Shown here one piece after another: positions 1 to 10,383 of a DNA stretch of 64,000 nucleotides. Under the pieces are notes generated by a model that did not search any database, had not been told where the DNA came from, and was given only the letters and a program-made list of their open reading frames with translations. The DNA is from Melanocharis versteri (lineage: Eukaryota; Chordata; Aves; Passeriformes; Melanocharitidae). Position numbers and translations under genes: made by a program. Each line of letters begins with the position of its first letter. Positions within the stretch are counted from its first letter, which is position 1. The DNA is taken from contig VZTG01005264.1 in NCBI GenBank assembly GCA_013397845.1, forward strand, positions 62,001 through 126,000, read 5' to 3'.

Positions 1-1364
1 AAAGATTAGTTTAAACTAGATGACAAAACCCCCATGTCACTAACTGGTGGAGGCAATTCACCTTCCCAAGACAATTCAGCCCATCCTGCAATAGGTGCCA
101 TTGATTCTTGGGCTGAACTATTCTTTGAAGCCACCTACCCTTCTCCATCACCTAGAAAGGTTAAGTGCTCACCAAAAGAGTAAAGCCAATTCAGAGTCTA
201 TTGTTGCGAAAAAGGGGAGGTTTAAGTTACCCTCACCTCTGTCCTGCTTTTCTCTCCTGACCCTGATTCCCTCCCTTTCCCTACTTCTACCTACCCCCAC
301 ACCCACACTTGATCTCTTCCCCTGCCCAGTCAAAAGTAAGCTGGTTTTATTTGGAAATCCAAGCAGTCCCTTTTTTGCCATTTCAGTGAATCAAACGAGC
401 CAATTTAACAAACAGCTGGCAGGAGCAATCAGCCAGGTTTGTCCTGCTTTTGTGTTCAAGGGTTTGTAATTACCTCAAGTCATGTCATGAAGCACATGTG
501 TAAGCATCTTTGTACACTCAGCTGCTCACAGAATAAAGTTAATGAGTCAAAAATCCAAACAACAAACTTGTCTTACTCCTCTCCACACTCCACACCATAA
601 ATTAGGTATTAATGAAAAAAAACTATTTTGAAGACAAACCCATGTCTCACAAAGCGCTAAGCCTCAATCACAAAAGACCCTTTGCCCAAACAAATTCAGG
701 CACATGTGAATGGTCGTGAAACTCACCTATGTGCAAGTATTAACATCTGGACTTAAAAACAAACCTGGCAGAAACACAAGGTGAAGGAAACCTTGCAAAT
801 AAATGAAAATGTGTATAGAAGTATTCTGTACCTTTTCTTACAATGCAGGGGTTCTGCAGCCTCTATGTCTCTGCTTATAAATAAGACAGGTCAAGGCTCA
901 TTCTCTGACCCTCAGGGCAACAGGCACAGCACAGATTATGTCCATATGGCTCAACTTTCTCCCTTGCATCGTCCCACGTGGTATGGCTCCATTTTTACTG
1001 CTCACTGGGAAGAACCATGCTGCCTCCCAAACCAGGTGTGGATGAGGGTTATGTAGCAGGGGGCAAAGCCAGGGCAAAGAGCACAGAAACAATTAAACCA
1101 TTTGGATGATGCTTGAGCCCACATCTTGGACCTGTGCAGTTTGCAGGTACAGATGGAAGCAGTGGGAGCAGTCAGAAACACAAACAAAAAGCCTGTGTCT
1201 GTATATTTAATATAAATAGTTCGATCAGAGGTGAGCTAAAGTCAGATCTGTAATGCAAACAACGTAGAAAGAAAATTAATTTTTACCCCTCTCCCAGCTA
1301 ATGCACTCTCACTATAAAAAAATCCTAACAGCAAATTCCTACTGAGCACCTATTTATATGCAGT
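1..1364. other. Unique intergenic sequence, no gene recognised
   Basis: Moderately AT-rich sequence with several short open frames, none of which has a recognisable domain, a convincing start or flanking splice signals. No repeat family could be named. I see nothing specific here. Confidence 0.5.
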
Positions 1365-1898
1365 ATCATAGAACTGCAGAATCATAGAATGGTTTGGGTT
1401 GGAGGGACCTTAAAGATCATCTCATTCCAATCTCCTTTTCATGGGCAGAGATGCCATTCACTAGACCAGGTCACTCAGGGCCCCATCAAACCTGGACTTG
1501 GACAATTCCAGGGATGAGGCATCCACAGCCTCTCTGGGCATCTTGTCCCAGTGTCTCGCCATGTTATGAGTACAGAATTCCTTCCTGATATCCAATCTAA
1601 AACTGCCCTCTTTAAGTTTAAAACCATTATCCCTTGTCCTGTCACTGTCTGCCTGTATAAAAAGTCCCTCTCTCTCCTTTTCATAACCCCCCTTAAAGTA
1701 CTGGAAGGATGCAATGAGTGTTCCCCAAAGCCTGCTCATCTCCAGGCTGAACAACCCCAGCTCTCTCAGCCTGTTTTCATAGGGAAGGTGCTGCTCTGAT
1801 CACCTTTGTCTCCCTTCTCTGGACCCACTCCAACAGGTCCACCTCTTTCTCCTGCTGAGGACCCCAGACCTGGATGCAGTACTCCAGGGTGGGACTCA
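1365..1898 (-). mobile_element. CR1 LINE 3' fragment (about 530 bp), 5'-truncated
   Basis: The + strand begins with two CR1 terminal repeats (ATCATAGAA, AATCATAGAATGG). It then reads through the standard avian CR1 3' region in reverse complement (GACCTTAAAGATCATCT, CTTCCAGGGATG-type blocks, CAGGCTGAACAACCCCAG, CAGTACTCCAGG), so the element lies on the minus strand with its 3' end at the low coordinate. On the minus strand a 97-codon open frame (1461-1754) is the C-terminal tail of CR1 ORF2. It shows the RLDIRKEF-like block and a SxxLEL..SRFDGAL-like end. The frame being open over this length suggests moderate age. The element stops abruptly at about 1898, a typical 5' truncation of target-primed reverse transcription. 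CR1 normally makes no clear target duplications, and none is seen. Confidence 0.95.
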
Positions 1899-2519
1899 TC
1901 ATATATTCTTCCTGGCTGGATCTCATTTATTATTGTTGGTAAGTATCTGATCCCTATGTTTTAATTTAGAAAAATGTCTTCACAAACCAGGACTTGCCAA
2001 TTCTGCAAATAAAATCTATTTTCCAGGCAAAGGCTGGCTGCTGACTTCCAACTGTGCAGCTCTTCAGAAAGGTGTGGGAACACCAACACTCATTCTAGAC
2101 AGTATTTCCCTGTCTTGGGAAAGGTGTTTTGGAGAGGGAAAAAATCATGTGCCTCTAGTAGGAAAGTCAGTGAAATGTTCTGAAAGATGCACTGTTTGCC
2201 TTGTAGCATCAAATGCTGTGTGGTCTTGAGAGCTGTGCTGCTGCTCAGAAAATGAGGGGGGAAAATGAGCAGTAGCCTTCAGTGTGGCCACTGTGTGTTC
2301 TAGCATTTCATTTATGGTCTGCCTTCACCAGAGGATTAATTTACTGCTAATCTGAACCTTCCCTATTCAGAGCTCCACATCAGCAGTCTTCTGGAAAGAA
2401 CAGTGTCTCTCAGGACCTTCTCATAATCAAACTACAGAAGTACAGTGTACTCTTAAGGCAGGAACAAAACTAGCTGGAAAAGTCTTTAGTATGTAGTTAT
2501 CAAGGATTCATTTTTCACA
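1899..2519. other. Unique sequence between CR1 copies
   Basis: No gene, RNA or repeat recognised. It separates a minus-strand CR1 from an older plus-strand CR1. Confidence 0.4.
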
Positions 2520-3310
2520 GTGAAAGGACACATCAAGCAGAGTTTTGCAGAGGTCAGTCCTAGATCCGGTTCTAATGAAAATATTTTCATTTTCCTGAAC
2601 ACAGAGTACCTGGATGATGACCAGGATGCTGGAATATAGATAATGTTTATTACATTTGCAGATGATACCACGCTAGGAAGGACTCCAACAAAATGAGAGA
2701 GAGAGAATTCAAACGTGATCTTGGGAGACTGGAGATACAGGCAAGTCCAAGACACCAAAATCAGCCAGGAACATTGCAGGAGGCAGATACAGGATAAAAA
2801 TCAGCTTTCCACATAGAAGTCCTGCAGACCAGAACAGTGAACATCACTACGTCAAGCGACTGATGGACCTCAGACCAGAAGATCTAAACCCTTTCCTTTT
2901 GCTCAGCAGTAGCAAGATCTCAGCTAGAGTCCTGTGCCTGGTCTGGTGCTCTGGAATGCAAGCGAATCATGGAGCTCCATGAGAGATTCTGGAGGAAAAA
3001 GAACAATCGCAAATTTTAGGCAGCACTGATACTGTCACTATAACAGCAGGAGACTGAGGAGGAACCTGGGAGACATGAAAACAGACTTAAAAAATACAGA
3101 GGTTGCTAGACAGCAGGAAGAAAGATTCTGTTTTCTGTGCTCATTTGGCCATGTGACAAGTCATGGACTAAGAGATGTTACATCAGGAAAACCTTGGTTA
3201 GTCACTAGGAAAACACTTCTAATGGAAAGGAAAGCATGGAAGTGCGTTGCCAGAAGAGTCTCCCCTGACTGAATGTCTGTCAGGAGTGGTCAGTGCCCAC
3301 CCTGCTTGGT
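2520..3310 (+). mobile_element. Old, highly decayed CR1-type LINE (end of reverse transcriptase plus 3' part)
   Basis: The stretch near 2655-2690 translates to FADDT followed by LGR, the conserved reverse-transcriptase YADD/FADD active-site block of CR1/L3-type elements. It is preceded by an NIFI-like block at about 2577-2590, which fits the VLFNIFINDL region of CR1 ORF2. Around 3050-3110 the GACTGAGGAGGAACCTGGGAG region, followed by ATGAAAACAGACTTAAAAAATAC, resembles the CR1 segment encoding the LRGDLI..YKYLKG tail. Frameshifts and stops are frequent and the tail does not end in the young CR1 octamer repeat, so this is an ancient fossil. The outer limits are approximate and internal gaps are likely. 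Confidence 0.6.
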
Positions 3311-3316
3311 GATTAA

Positions 3317-3337
3317 TGAGCTCCTAAAAGGAGCTCA
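3317..3337. repeat. Perfect 8-bp inverted repeat with 5-nt loop
   Basis: TGAGCTCC and GGAGCTCA are exact reverse complements separated by TAAAA. It lies just beyond the old CR1 fossil. It would form a short strong hairpin, but there is no T tract to make it a terminator and no evidence of transcription. Chance is a reasonable alternative. Confidence 0.6.
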
Positions 3338-5755
3338 CAGCCACATGCCTCAGGAGTGAGCAGGAGGAGCTTCCTCTCCACATGAACCAGAAGATGCTGA
3401 CAAAGCCCACCTGCATCAGCAGCCTTTAACTGCCTGCTGGTCATGGACACAGTACTATAAAAATCATTCTTGGTTTTCTAGTTACTTTCCCCAGATCTCC
3501 AGAGCCTTCCAGACTTAATCCACATTAATTCAGTCACAGTTGTTTGCTTGAACATCAAACCCCCTTACCTGGATGTGACAACTGAGTTTTGGTCACCTCA
3601 GTTTTAGGTGGCAGTGCTAACATCTGTAAAAAGTCACTGAGGCATCATGTTCCCAGCTGACCAGGAGCTCTTCTCAAAGCATGATTTGGATGGGAGCTTC
3701 CACAAAGCAGTGTTTCTAAAATCATCACCTGAGTGTTGCAGAGAGCCAAAGCCTGAAATAACTGAGCATTCAGTGAGTGGCCAGCAGTGACCTGATTCTG
3801 GCAGCCGGCGGTGTTGCTCTTGCAGAGGATGTTGCTTAACACCTAACCCAAACAAATGCATCATCCTGGCAAAGCAAGGAGAAAAAGAAGAGAAGCAGAC
3901 AAGGTGGCCTTTCTCTGCAGACTCTACAACAGACAGAGGAGAGCTCCAGAGCTGTGACCACTGGCAGAAAGGATTTTGTTGGTGTTACCACATCAGCCCT
4001 AGCAAAGACAAAACCGTAAGGTTGGACTCTGCCTGCTTTTTCTTTGCCCTCATTTTATTTCTCACCCTGGGAGTACCACTGGATGCAGGATTCATGACAC
4101 AGCAATCAGGCACAAGAATTTCACTCCAGGGAGAAGGTAAGTGCTTAACACTAACAAAATGGGTCACAAAAAAAATACTGATTTCCTGCCCAGGCACCTC
4201 ACTAAATTCCTTCACACCTAGACTTACTTTGACATCTAAGGCTGGCATCCTCTGCACATGCCCGGGAACGCCACTGGCTCAGATAAGCACTCCTGAAGGA
4301 CTCATCTTCTCCAACAGGATCTTGTCACAGTGACAGCCCCAGCTTTGGAGCAAAGCCCAGCAGTCACAGCCGCTCTCCGTCAAACAACTGCACACAAAAG
4401 CCACCTTCTGCAACACCCTCAGTGGAGCTCAGGGGACAAGAGCTGCACTTCCAAACCTCAGCTCAGCCTCAGGAGGGCTTGATAATTTCCACATCCTGAA
4501 GGGAGCAGACAGCCCTGCTGAAGGAGTCGCCTTCTCCTCCTACAAAGCCCTGAGCCCAAAAGGCACAGGGCAGAGCCTTGCTGTGAAGCTCCATCACCGC
4601 ATGGGTGGATTTGATTTTGGCAACTCCAGTGAGGAAGGGCTGTGTCCCTGACAGCAGCCGTGATGGTCCATAGTGCTGCTCTCTCCTCAGGAGCATCAGT
4701 AATGAGAGCCTGGCCATCCCAGTCATCCCATCTGGGTAAAGATGATGAACTGTTCCTTGCTGCAGACATCAGCCACACAAGGCAGACACCTACTGGGTCC
4801 CTCAGGTGGGCCTTGATCAGGGAGGCAGGAAAATTGCTGGCAGCATGGAATTCAGCTCCTGCAGCCTTCAAGATGAGACTGGGAGAACTGGTGGGTGGTC
4901 CTGATTCCTAGTGCATACATACAAGCACGTAAGAGCTCACGCGGGTCAGGATTTACACCTCTCCTGGCCTCAGTCCTGCATTCAGCACCTCTGTGGGGCA
5001 CTGAGGGCTGACATAAAGCGTTTCAGGGACAGTGAGTGAGACCCATACATCGCTCTCACAGAGAGGTACAGCCTTTCCCATTGCAAGCACTACAAGAGGA
5101 AAAGAGTTAAACCACATCCATGTTCTCTCCGACCTCCTTAGTGAAGGTTAGTAGCTGGAGGGGTTTTCGTAGCAAGAATCCAAAAGCATCCTGAGGAAGA
5201 AGGAGCTACAGCTCCTACAGTCCCGTCATGCTCTCAAGACTGTGTCATGCTTTCACTGGCCCCCACTACAGTGTTCTTGTGGTTTTCTTGCTTTCCTTTC
5301 TGCTCTTTTTCATGGTTCCCCAGAGCTTCAATCAGTTGCATTTCTCTGCTTCTCTTCCCCCCCAGCCCCTTGCATTCCTGGAAGGAAAACAAGGACAGAC
5401 GGAGCTGCCTGGCTGTAAAAAGTTGTTCTTACAATGAAAGCAGTGCTTTCCAATAAAACTTAAGCAGTCTGGCTGCACTGCCTGTGCTCTGCTTCCCTGC
5501 TTTAGGGCACATCTGCAAAGATAGAGCAACCTCAGATGGGTGACATAAATAATACAGAATCATTCTTAATAATCAAGCAACGTCAGCCTTGCCAAAAAAG
5601 TAGCCGATACACCCATTCCAACTACTGCACACTTATAAATATATTGATGTCTGGAACCCCCCTTCCCCCAGAACTGGTGACTGAGCCAATCCCAAACTCG
5701 ATTCTTCTTTTAGTTGGGTTGTTTATTGCCAAATTCTAAAACAAAACTAAGCAAA

Positions 5756-5774
5756 ACACACACACACACACACA
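5756..5774. repeat. (AC)n microsatellite
   Basis: About nine uninterrupted AC dinucleotides. Potentially polymorphic, with no further function visible. Confidence 0.9.
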
Positions 5775-6051
5775 AAGTCACTTTTCAAGTGTGATTTATG
5801 GAGTGTCGCTAAGTAAGTGCATGCATCACACATAAAAACACCCAGGGCTGGGGTTCCAGCTGCACAGGAAAAGCAGCAGCAGGAACTCTCACTGCATAAT
5901 AAACTACCTGAGCAAGCCCTTTGCTTTGCCTGTGAAGGCTTGGGGACAGATCTTCAGGGAGAGGCATAACCGCAGCACTTCATTACCTTCCTTCAAGCTG
6001 TGAAATTATGCCTTTTTTGTTTCATTCTGAAAAGCTTCTTTTATACAAAGG

Positions 6052-6064
6052 CACACACACACAC
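6052..6064. repeat. Short (CA)n tract
   Basis: About six CA dinucleotides directly after an AAAGG motif. Too short to be a strong microsatellite. Confidence 0.7.
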
Positions 6065-7265
6065 AAGAAAGGCAACTATCAGCCATCAGTCAGTTCACAC
6101 TATGCCATCCCTGCATGTCCAAATAGTTTAATGCCCTTAACTTTAAGCCTTTACCAGCATCTCTTCTGTCACAGAAGAGAAAGGCTGCCTAGTTTTATTT
6201 TAAAGGAGGAAAAGCACATTAATCTCCAGCAGATCTTTGGTTAACAACAACGCTGTGTGCTCTGTCCCAAAGCACTGCCCAAGATACTCTCACAGCTACT
6301 GGCAGAGCAGAGGCTCTTGTATCACTCTAGTAAATTCAGTATGTAAGTCACTGAGCTGCAAAACAGGGTTTTCAGCAAGGACAGAGGTCATTTGCTGTAA
6401 CTTGCATGCTCTGAGTGGCCAAATTGAACAAAACATTTTGAGCCCCATGACACACCCTGTGGTAATGCCTGGTCCAACAAAGGTGCTGTGGCAGGGTTTT
6501 GGGGACCTGCAGCCCCTGCTCAGCTCCATGCAGAGCCCAAAATTGCACCTCCAGAGGTCCATGCTCTGTGCTTTACCCCGACTCCTGCTCTCCTCCTCAG
6601 GCCTGTGGAAGTTCAGATATTTTTAGCCATTTGCCATGAGTGAAGGAATGTCTTTTCCAAAGTTACCTCATTCCTAAGGGCAGCTCTGCCAAGACAAGCA
6701 GGTCCTAAGTGTGATTACTCCAGCTGCAGCCAGGGGAGAGAGCTCACACCACAGTAATGTGCATGCTCGAGTCCTAAGTACTTGGAATTATTAGTATTTA
6801 TGGTGCATGAAATTACATTCCTCGCTTCTTCACCTGGCCACACAGATGGGAGGGGGAGGGAATTTCAGATCCTTCCTGCCCTTACGTGGCTGAGCACTTC
6901 TGAAAGCAAAGGGGCAGCCTGAGGCCCCAAGACAGATGAATGGTGGGATTTATCTTGGGATGCTCTCTGGACTGGGGCCTTTTCAGGAATACATGCCCAA
7001 AGGAAAGCCAGAGGCCAATAGCAACTCAATTTCTCGCCTGGGGAAATCTGTTCTGCCCCAGGCTTGTTTTGTTAATCACACACTCACCTCCATATGCCTT
7101 TACTCTCATCTCATTAGGGCCATCCCAAAAGCATACAGCAATTAACACCCCCCAGAGCAAAGGGACCAAGAACTCGGTGAACAGCCCCTCTGGAAAACTA
7201 TTGTGCCTCAAACACCAACTAATTAATCCTCAAAAACACAGTCGATGTTTTAAAAGCAACGTAGC

Positions 7266-7445
7266 ATTTACCTCCCACAAGTGAGAAAGCTGAACGGTGG
7301 AACTAAACTGACTTGCCCGCGGCCACCAAGGCAAATCCGTGTGAGAGTAAACCAAAGCCAGCAAAGCTGCTTCCTCCCTCTGCCCCACGCTGCCCGTGTG
7401 ACCCCAGGCCTGAGGGACTGTATGATGGGAGAACAGGACTCCTCT
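7266..7445 (-). mobile_element. MIR-like ancient SINE remnant
   Basis: The block ACTGACTTGCCCGCGGCCAC, then GGCAAATCCGTGTGAGAG, and later GAACAGGACTCCTCTGC reads as the reverse complement of the MIR core region. In the MIR consensus the equivalent order is TGACTTGCCCAAGGTCACAC, then GGCAGAGC, then ACCCAGGTCTCCTG. Upstream, GAGAAAGCTGAACGGTGG matches the GAGGAAACTGAGGC position. Divergence is high, as expected for an amniote-wide SINE, and the edges are approximate. The assignment is by eye and needs a profile search. Confidence 0.5.
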
Positions 7446-8018
7446 GCTTCTTAGGGCTTTCAGCAAACCCCTTCAAGGAGTTCAGACACAGCTTTACCTG
7501 CAGGTACCACATAATGATGGCAACCTCTTGGAGTTCTGGGCTTAGGCACTTCAGCCATGCCAGATGGGGACATTTAGATATTATAAACTCCAGCTATCAT
7601 CCAGTTATCGATTTTAAAACATTTATCAGACCCCCACCCCACCCCCTGAAATATAAGAGCAGCTAGTTCAGTGCACAGACAGAACTTTTCCCATGTTATC
7701 CACCACTGATCCATAGGGAATTAGTAAACAAATAGGCTTAAGATGGGAAAAATATTGATATGCAGTCCCTCCCTGCTTTATCTATTTTGGATTCTGCCTC
7801 AGAATTACCAAGCAGCCTTCGGCCACAGCCTCAGAGCTGCTCTGCACTGCCCAGGCTGGTGCACTCTGAGCACTTGCTGGCTTTCTTTAACAAAAATCAT
7901 AATACAGGTGATGACGGGCAAAGAGACAATGACATCCATTCCCTAGCAGGGACACGAGTTCCTCATAGTGGGTCTCGTGCACAGCATTTATCATCCTCTC
8001 AGCAGTGACAAACTCAGG

Positions 8019-8044
8019 AACAACAATAACAACAACAACCAACA
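8019..8044. repeat. (CAA)n simple repeat, imperfect
   Basis: About eight CAA-type triplets with one CAATAA interruption. Confidence 0.8.
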
Positions 8045-8474
8045 GGCTTAATCCCTTTCCAGGGAGTTCTTGTCTGCAAAATCCTCCTTATGAAAGACAG
8101 ATGTGAACCTGCCAGTCCAGTCAGATGCACAAAGCCTTGGTAAATGCAGGAATGAACATTCTCACACACAGAATTGGCAAGGAATAACAGGGAAATTCAA
8201 ACAATGAAAGAAGTAAATCATTTCAATATGACAGGCTGGATTTGAGAACAATTTCAGGCCACGGACATAGAAATCAAAGACCATCATCTCTGGCAATCCC
8301 AAAGGAAAACAATCCTTTCCCTTCCCCAGAAAGTAAAGTTAGAAGTGAAGGTGAATGAAATTGAGACTGAGGAAGGGAATGATTCCTACCCAGCAAGGCA
8401 CATTGCAATAATCAAAGTACACACGTTACCGGAGATATAACTTAAATCAGAGATCAAATTCCACAAAGCAAGAC

Positions 8475-8498
8475 AAAAAAAAAAAAAAAAAAAAAAAA
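8475..8498. repeat. Poly(A) run of 24 bases
   Basis: Uninterrupted A tract. No recognisable retrotransposed sequence precedes it on the + strand, so a retroposon origin is not shown. Confidence 0.9.
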
Positions 8499-8500
8499 GA

Positions 8501-8546
8501 AATAGTAAAGAAATTCTATAACAAANTAATAGTAAAGGAATTCTAT
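8501..8546. repeat. Tandem duplication, about 27 bp period, two copies
   Basis: The 19-base segment at 8501-8519 recurs at 8528-8546 with one A-to-G difference (AATAGTAAAGAAATTCTAT versus AATAGTAAAGGAATTCTAT). An undetermined base (n) lies between the copies at 8526. The unit follows the poly(A) run directly, so replication slippage or a local assembly ambiguity are both plausible. Confidence 0.75.
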
Positions 8547-10130
8547 GAGCAACAGGAAATCTCAGCAATGACAGGGTTTTGCTGAGCACTACACAAACCA
8601 TACAGCATCAACTGCACCTGAGAGGACCTTTCCTATTGCACAAGTATTCAAACCCCCTGCCAGACTGTGAGTGTGATTTTACTCTGCTTTTCATTAGCCA
8701 GGATCAAGATCCAGCATCTAATGAAAGCTCTAAGTCTCTCTAACCAGCAGGAATAAGAAAGATGCCAGCTGAATTTCCTGGATTAAGACAAAACAACAAG
8801 AAAGCTTGGGAGGTCTGAGTCTTATCTTGGACTCCGGGCAGCAAAGTTTGACTGCACCACATCTGCTTCCCACGTCAGAGAAAATGCCCAAGCCCACTTC
8901 TAGGGTGATGTGAACAGCACCTTCCCTAACTAAAAAAACACCATTGCTCAGAGCATCCAGACAAAACCAGTGAAGTGACAAGTGGCAGCTCAGCCAAGCT
9001 CAGCCCATTGCTGGACATCACAGCACGGACACACCAACCCCCCAGATCACTCACCCACAGAGGGGAAACTCCCCACTCTCAGAAATGCATGCTCAGGTGG
9101 CGACCTGAAAAGCCTGAAAAATGCACCAGGATGGAGAACTGCAGTCCCAAAGCATTGGTCTCTTCATCCACCAAGTGTCCCATCCCTGCTTACTAGCTGT
9201 CCAAGGATATGAGATACTGGTTGTATCAATTCTCAGCCTCCATTTCTTGTCCCTTTTTTATCCAATTTGAAATCATGTCTCAATTTTCCCCTCAAACAGA
9301 TTATTAGTTCCATTACTTTCTTGTTTCTTCCATTCATGTTAAAGGGTTCCCAAACTTTCTAATCAGAATAACAGCAATTAATTTAGAAAGCTTTATTTGT
9401 AGGTGACTAAGGTCCATTCACACCTCTCTGACCTGCAAACCAACCAGCTCTGACTTCGCAGTACATTTGAGAAATCTGGATCACATTTTAGGGAGGGATA
9501 CTGTGATTAAGAAAGCACAAAATATGTCTGGCATTGTTTGCTATTCTTCTACCACCTCAAAGCCATTTTGGGATAACATGGCATTTCTACACTTGCCTTC
9601 TTTGCATCAACCTTCACTTCTGGGGATGTAAAACGTCTTCAGTCTTCCAGTTGTTTTTCTCCCCAGAAAGGTGACAAACCTTCTTTGCAAGCTGCAGGGA
9701 CGTCCTCACAAGTTTCTAATCACAAGGGTTTCTGCTGTGGGTGACTGCAAGTGGCAATTTGAACTATACAGGTCCTGTTCTAATAGAAGAGTGCAAAAAT
9801 GCAGCTGCTGCTGCTTGGAACGTGGCCACTGCTCAGCAGAGCACAACCACCCTGTGCCTTCCTGGGAAAAGCAAGAGGCTTCCAGGAAAAGCAATTTGTG
9901 CAGCATGTGGAACATTAGGTAAAGCTGGGGGATTTACAGGTGAAGAAGAAAGGGAGATTCTAGCACCTTCAGCTTGAGCATCAGTGCAATACTGACCCCT
10001 GCAATGACCCCCACAGCTCTTCCTTAATACTCTCTTCCTTCTTTAACCTCTACAAATTCCTCTGCTGAGACAAAAAATCCAGGAGATGGCTTGCTGAAAC
10101 AATAGAGGCTCTTAGTGCAAATTTCCTGGG

Positions 10131-10186
10131 GTTTTTTTGGTTGTTTTTTTTGTTTGTTTTGTTTTTGTTTTGTTTTGTTTTTTTTA
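10131..10186. repeat. T-rich (TTTTG)n low-complexity tract
   Basis: Runs of T separated by single or double G over about 56 bases. It ends only a few bases before the 5'-truncated end of a plus-strand CR1. Confidence 0.85.
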
Positions 10187-10189
10187 AAT

Positions 10190-10383
10190 AAGGGTGGTAA
10201 AACACTGGCACAGGTTGCCCAGAGAGATGGTAGATGCCCCACACCCGCAAACATTCAAGTTCAGGTTGGACAGGACTCTGAGCAACCTGATCTAGCTGAA
10301 GATGTCCCTGCTCAGTGCAGGGAGCTTGGACAACATGATCTTTAAGCTCCCTTTCAACCCAAACTATCCTATAATTCTATGAA
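10190..10383 (+). mobile_element. CR1 LINE 3' fragment (about 195 bp)
   Basis: It begins at the segment equivalent to CACTGGCACAGGTTGCCCAG, runs through the CR1 tail (CTCTGAGCAACCTGATCTAG, ATGATCTTTAAGCTCCCTTT, CAACCCAAAC) and ends with TATAATTCTATGAATCTG, the terminal octamer-type repeat. It is oriented with its 3' end at the high coordinate and heavily 5'-truncated, with the truncated end next to a T/G-rich tract. Confidence 0.93.

Larger units (their letters stand above)
3338..7265. other. Unique intergenic sequence with short CA microsatellites
   Basis: No gene recognised. Several open frames of 60-137 codons exist, but they lack domain similarity and coherent codon use. A possible exon at 3921-4136 is described in the findings. 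Two short CA tracts lie near 5.76 and 6.06 kb. Confidence 0.45.
7446..10130. other. Unique intergenic sequence with simple repeats
   Basis: No gene recognised. It contains a short CAA tract, a 24-base A run and a small tandem duplication containing an ambiguous base, each listed separately. Confidence 0.45.

Noticed and set aside
1461..1754. 97-codon minus-strand open frame as a host gene
   Set aside because: It is the C-terminal tail of CR1 ORF2 inside the CR1 at 1365-1898.
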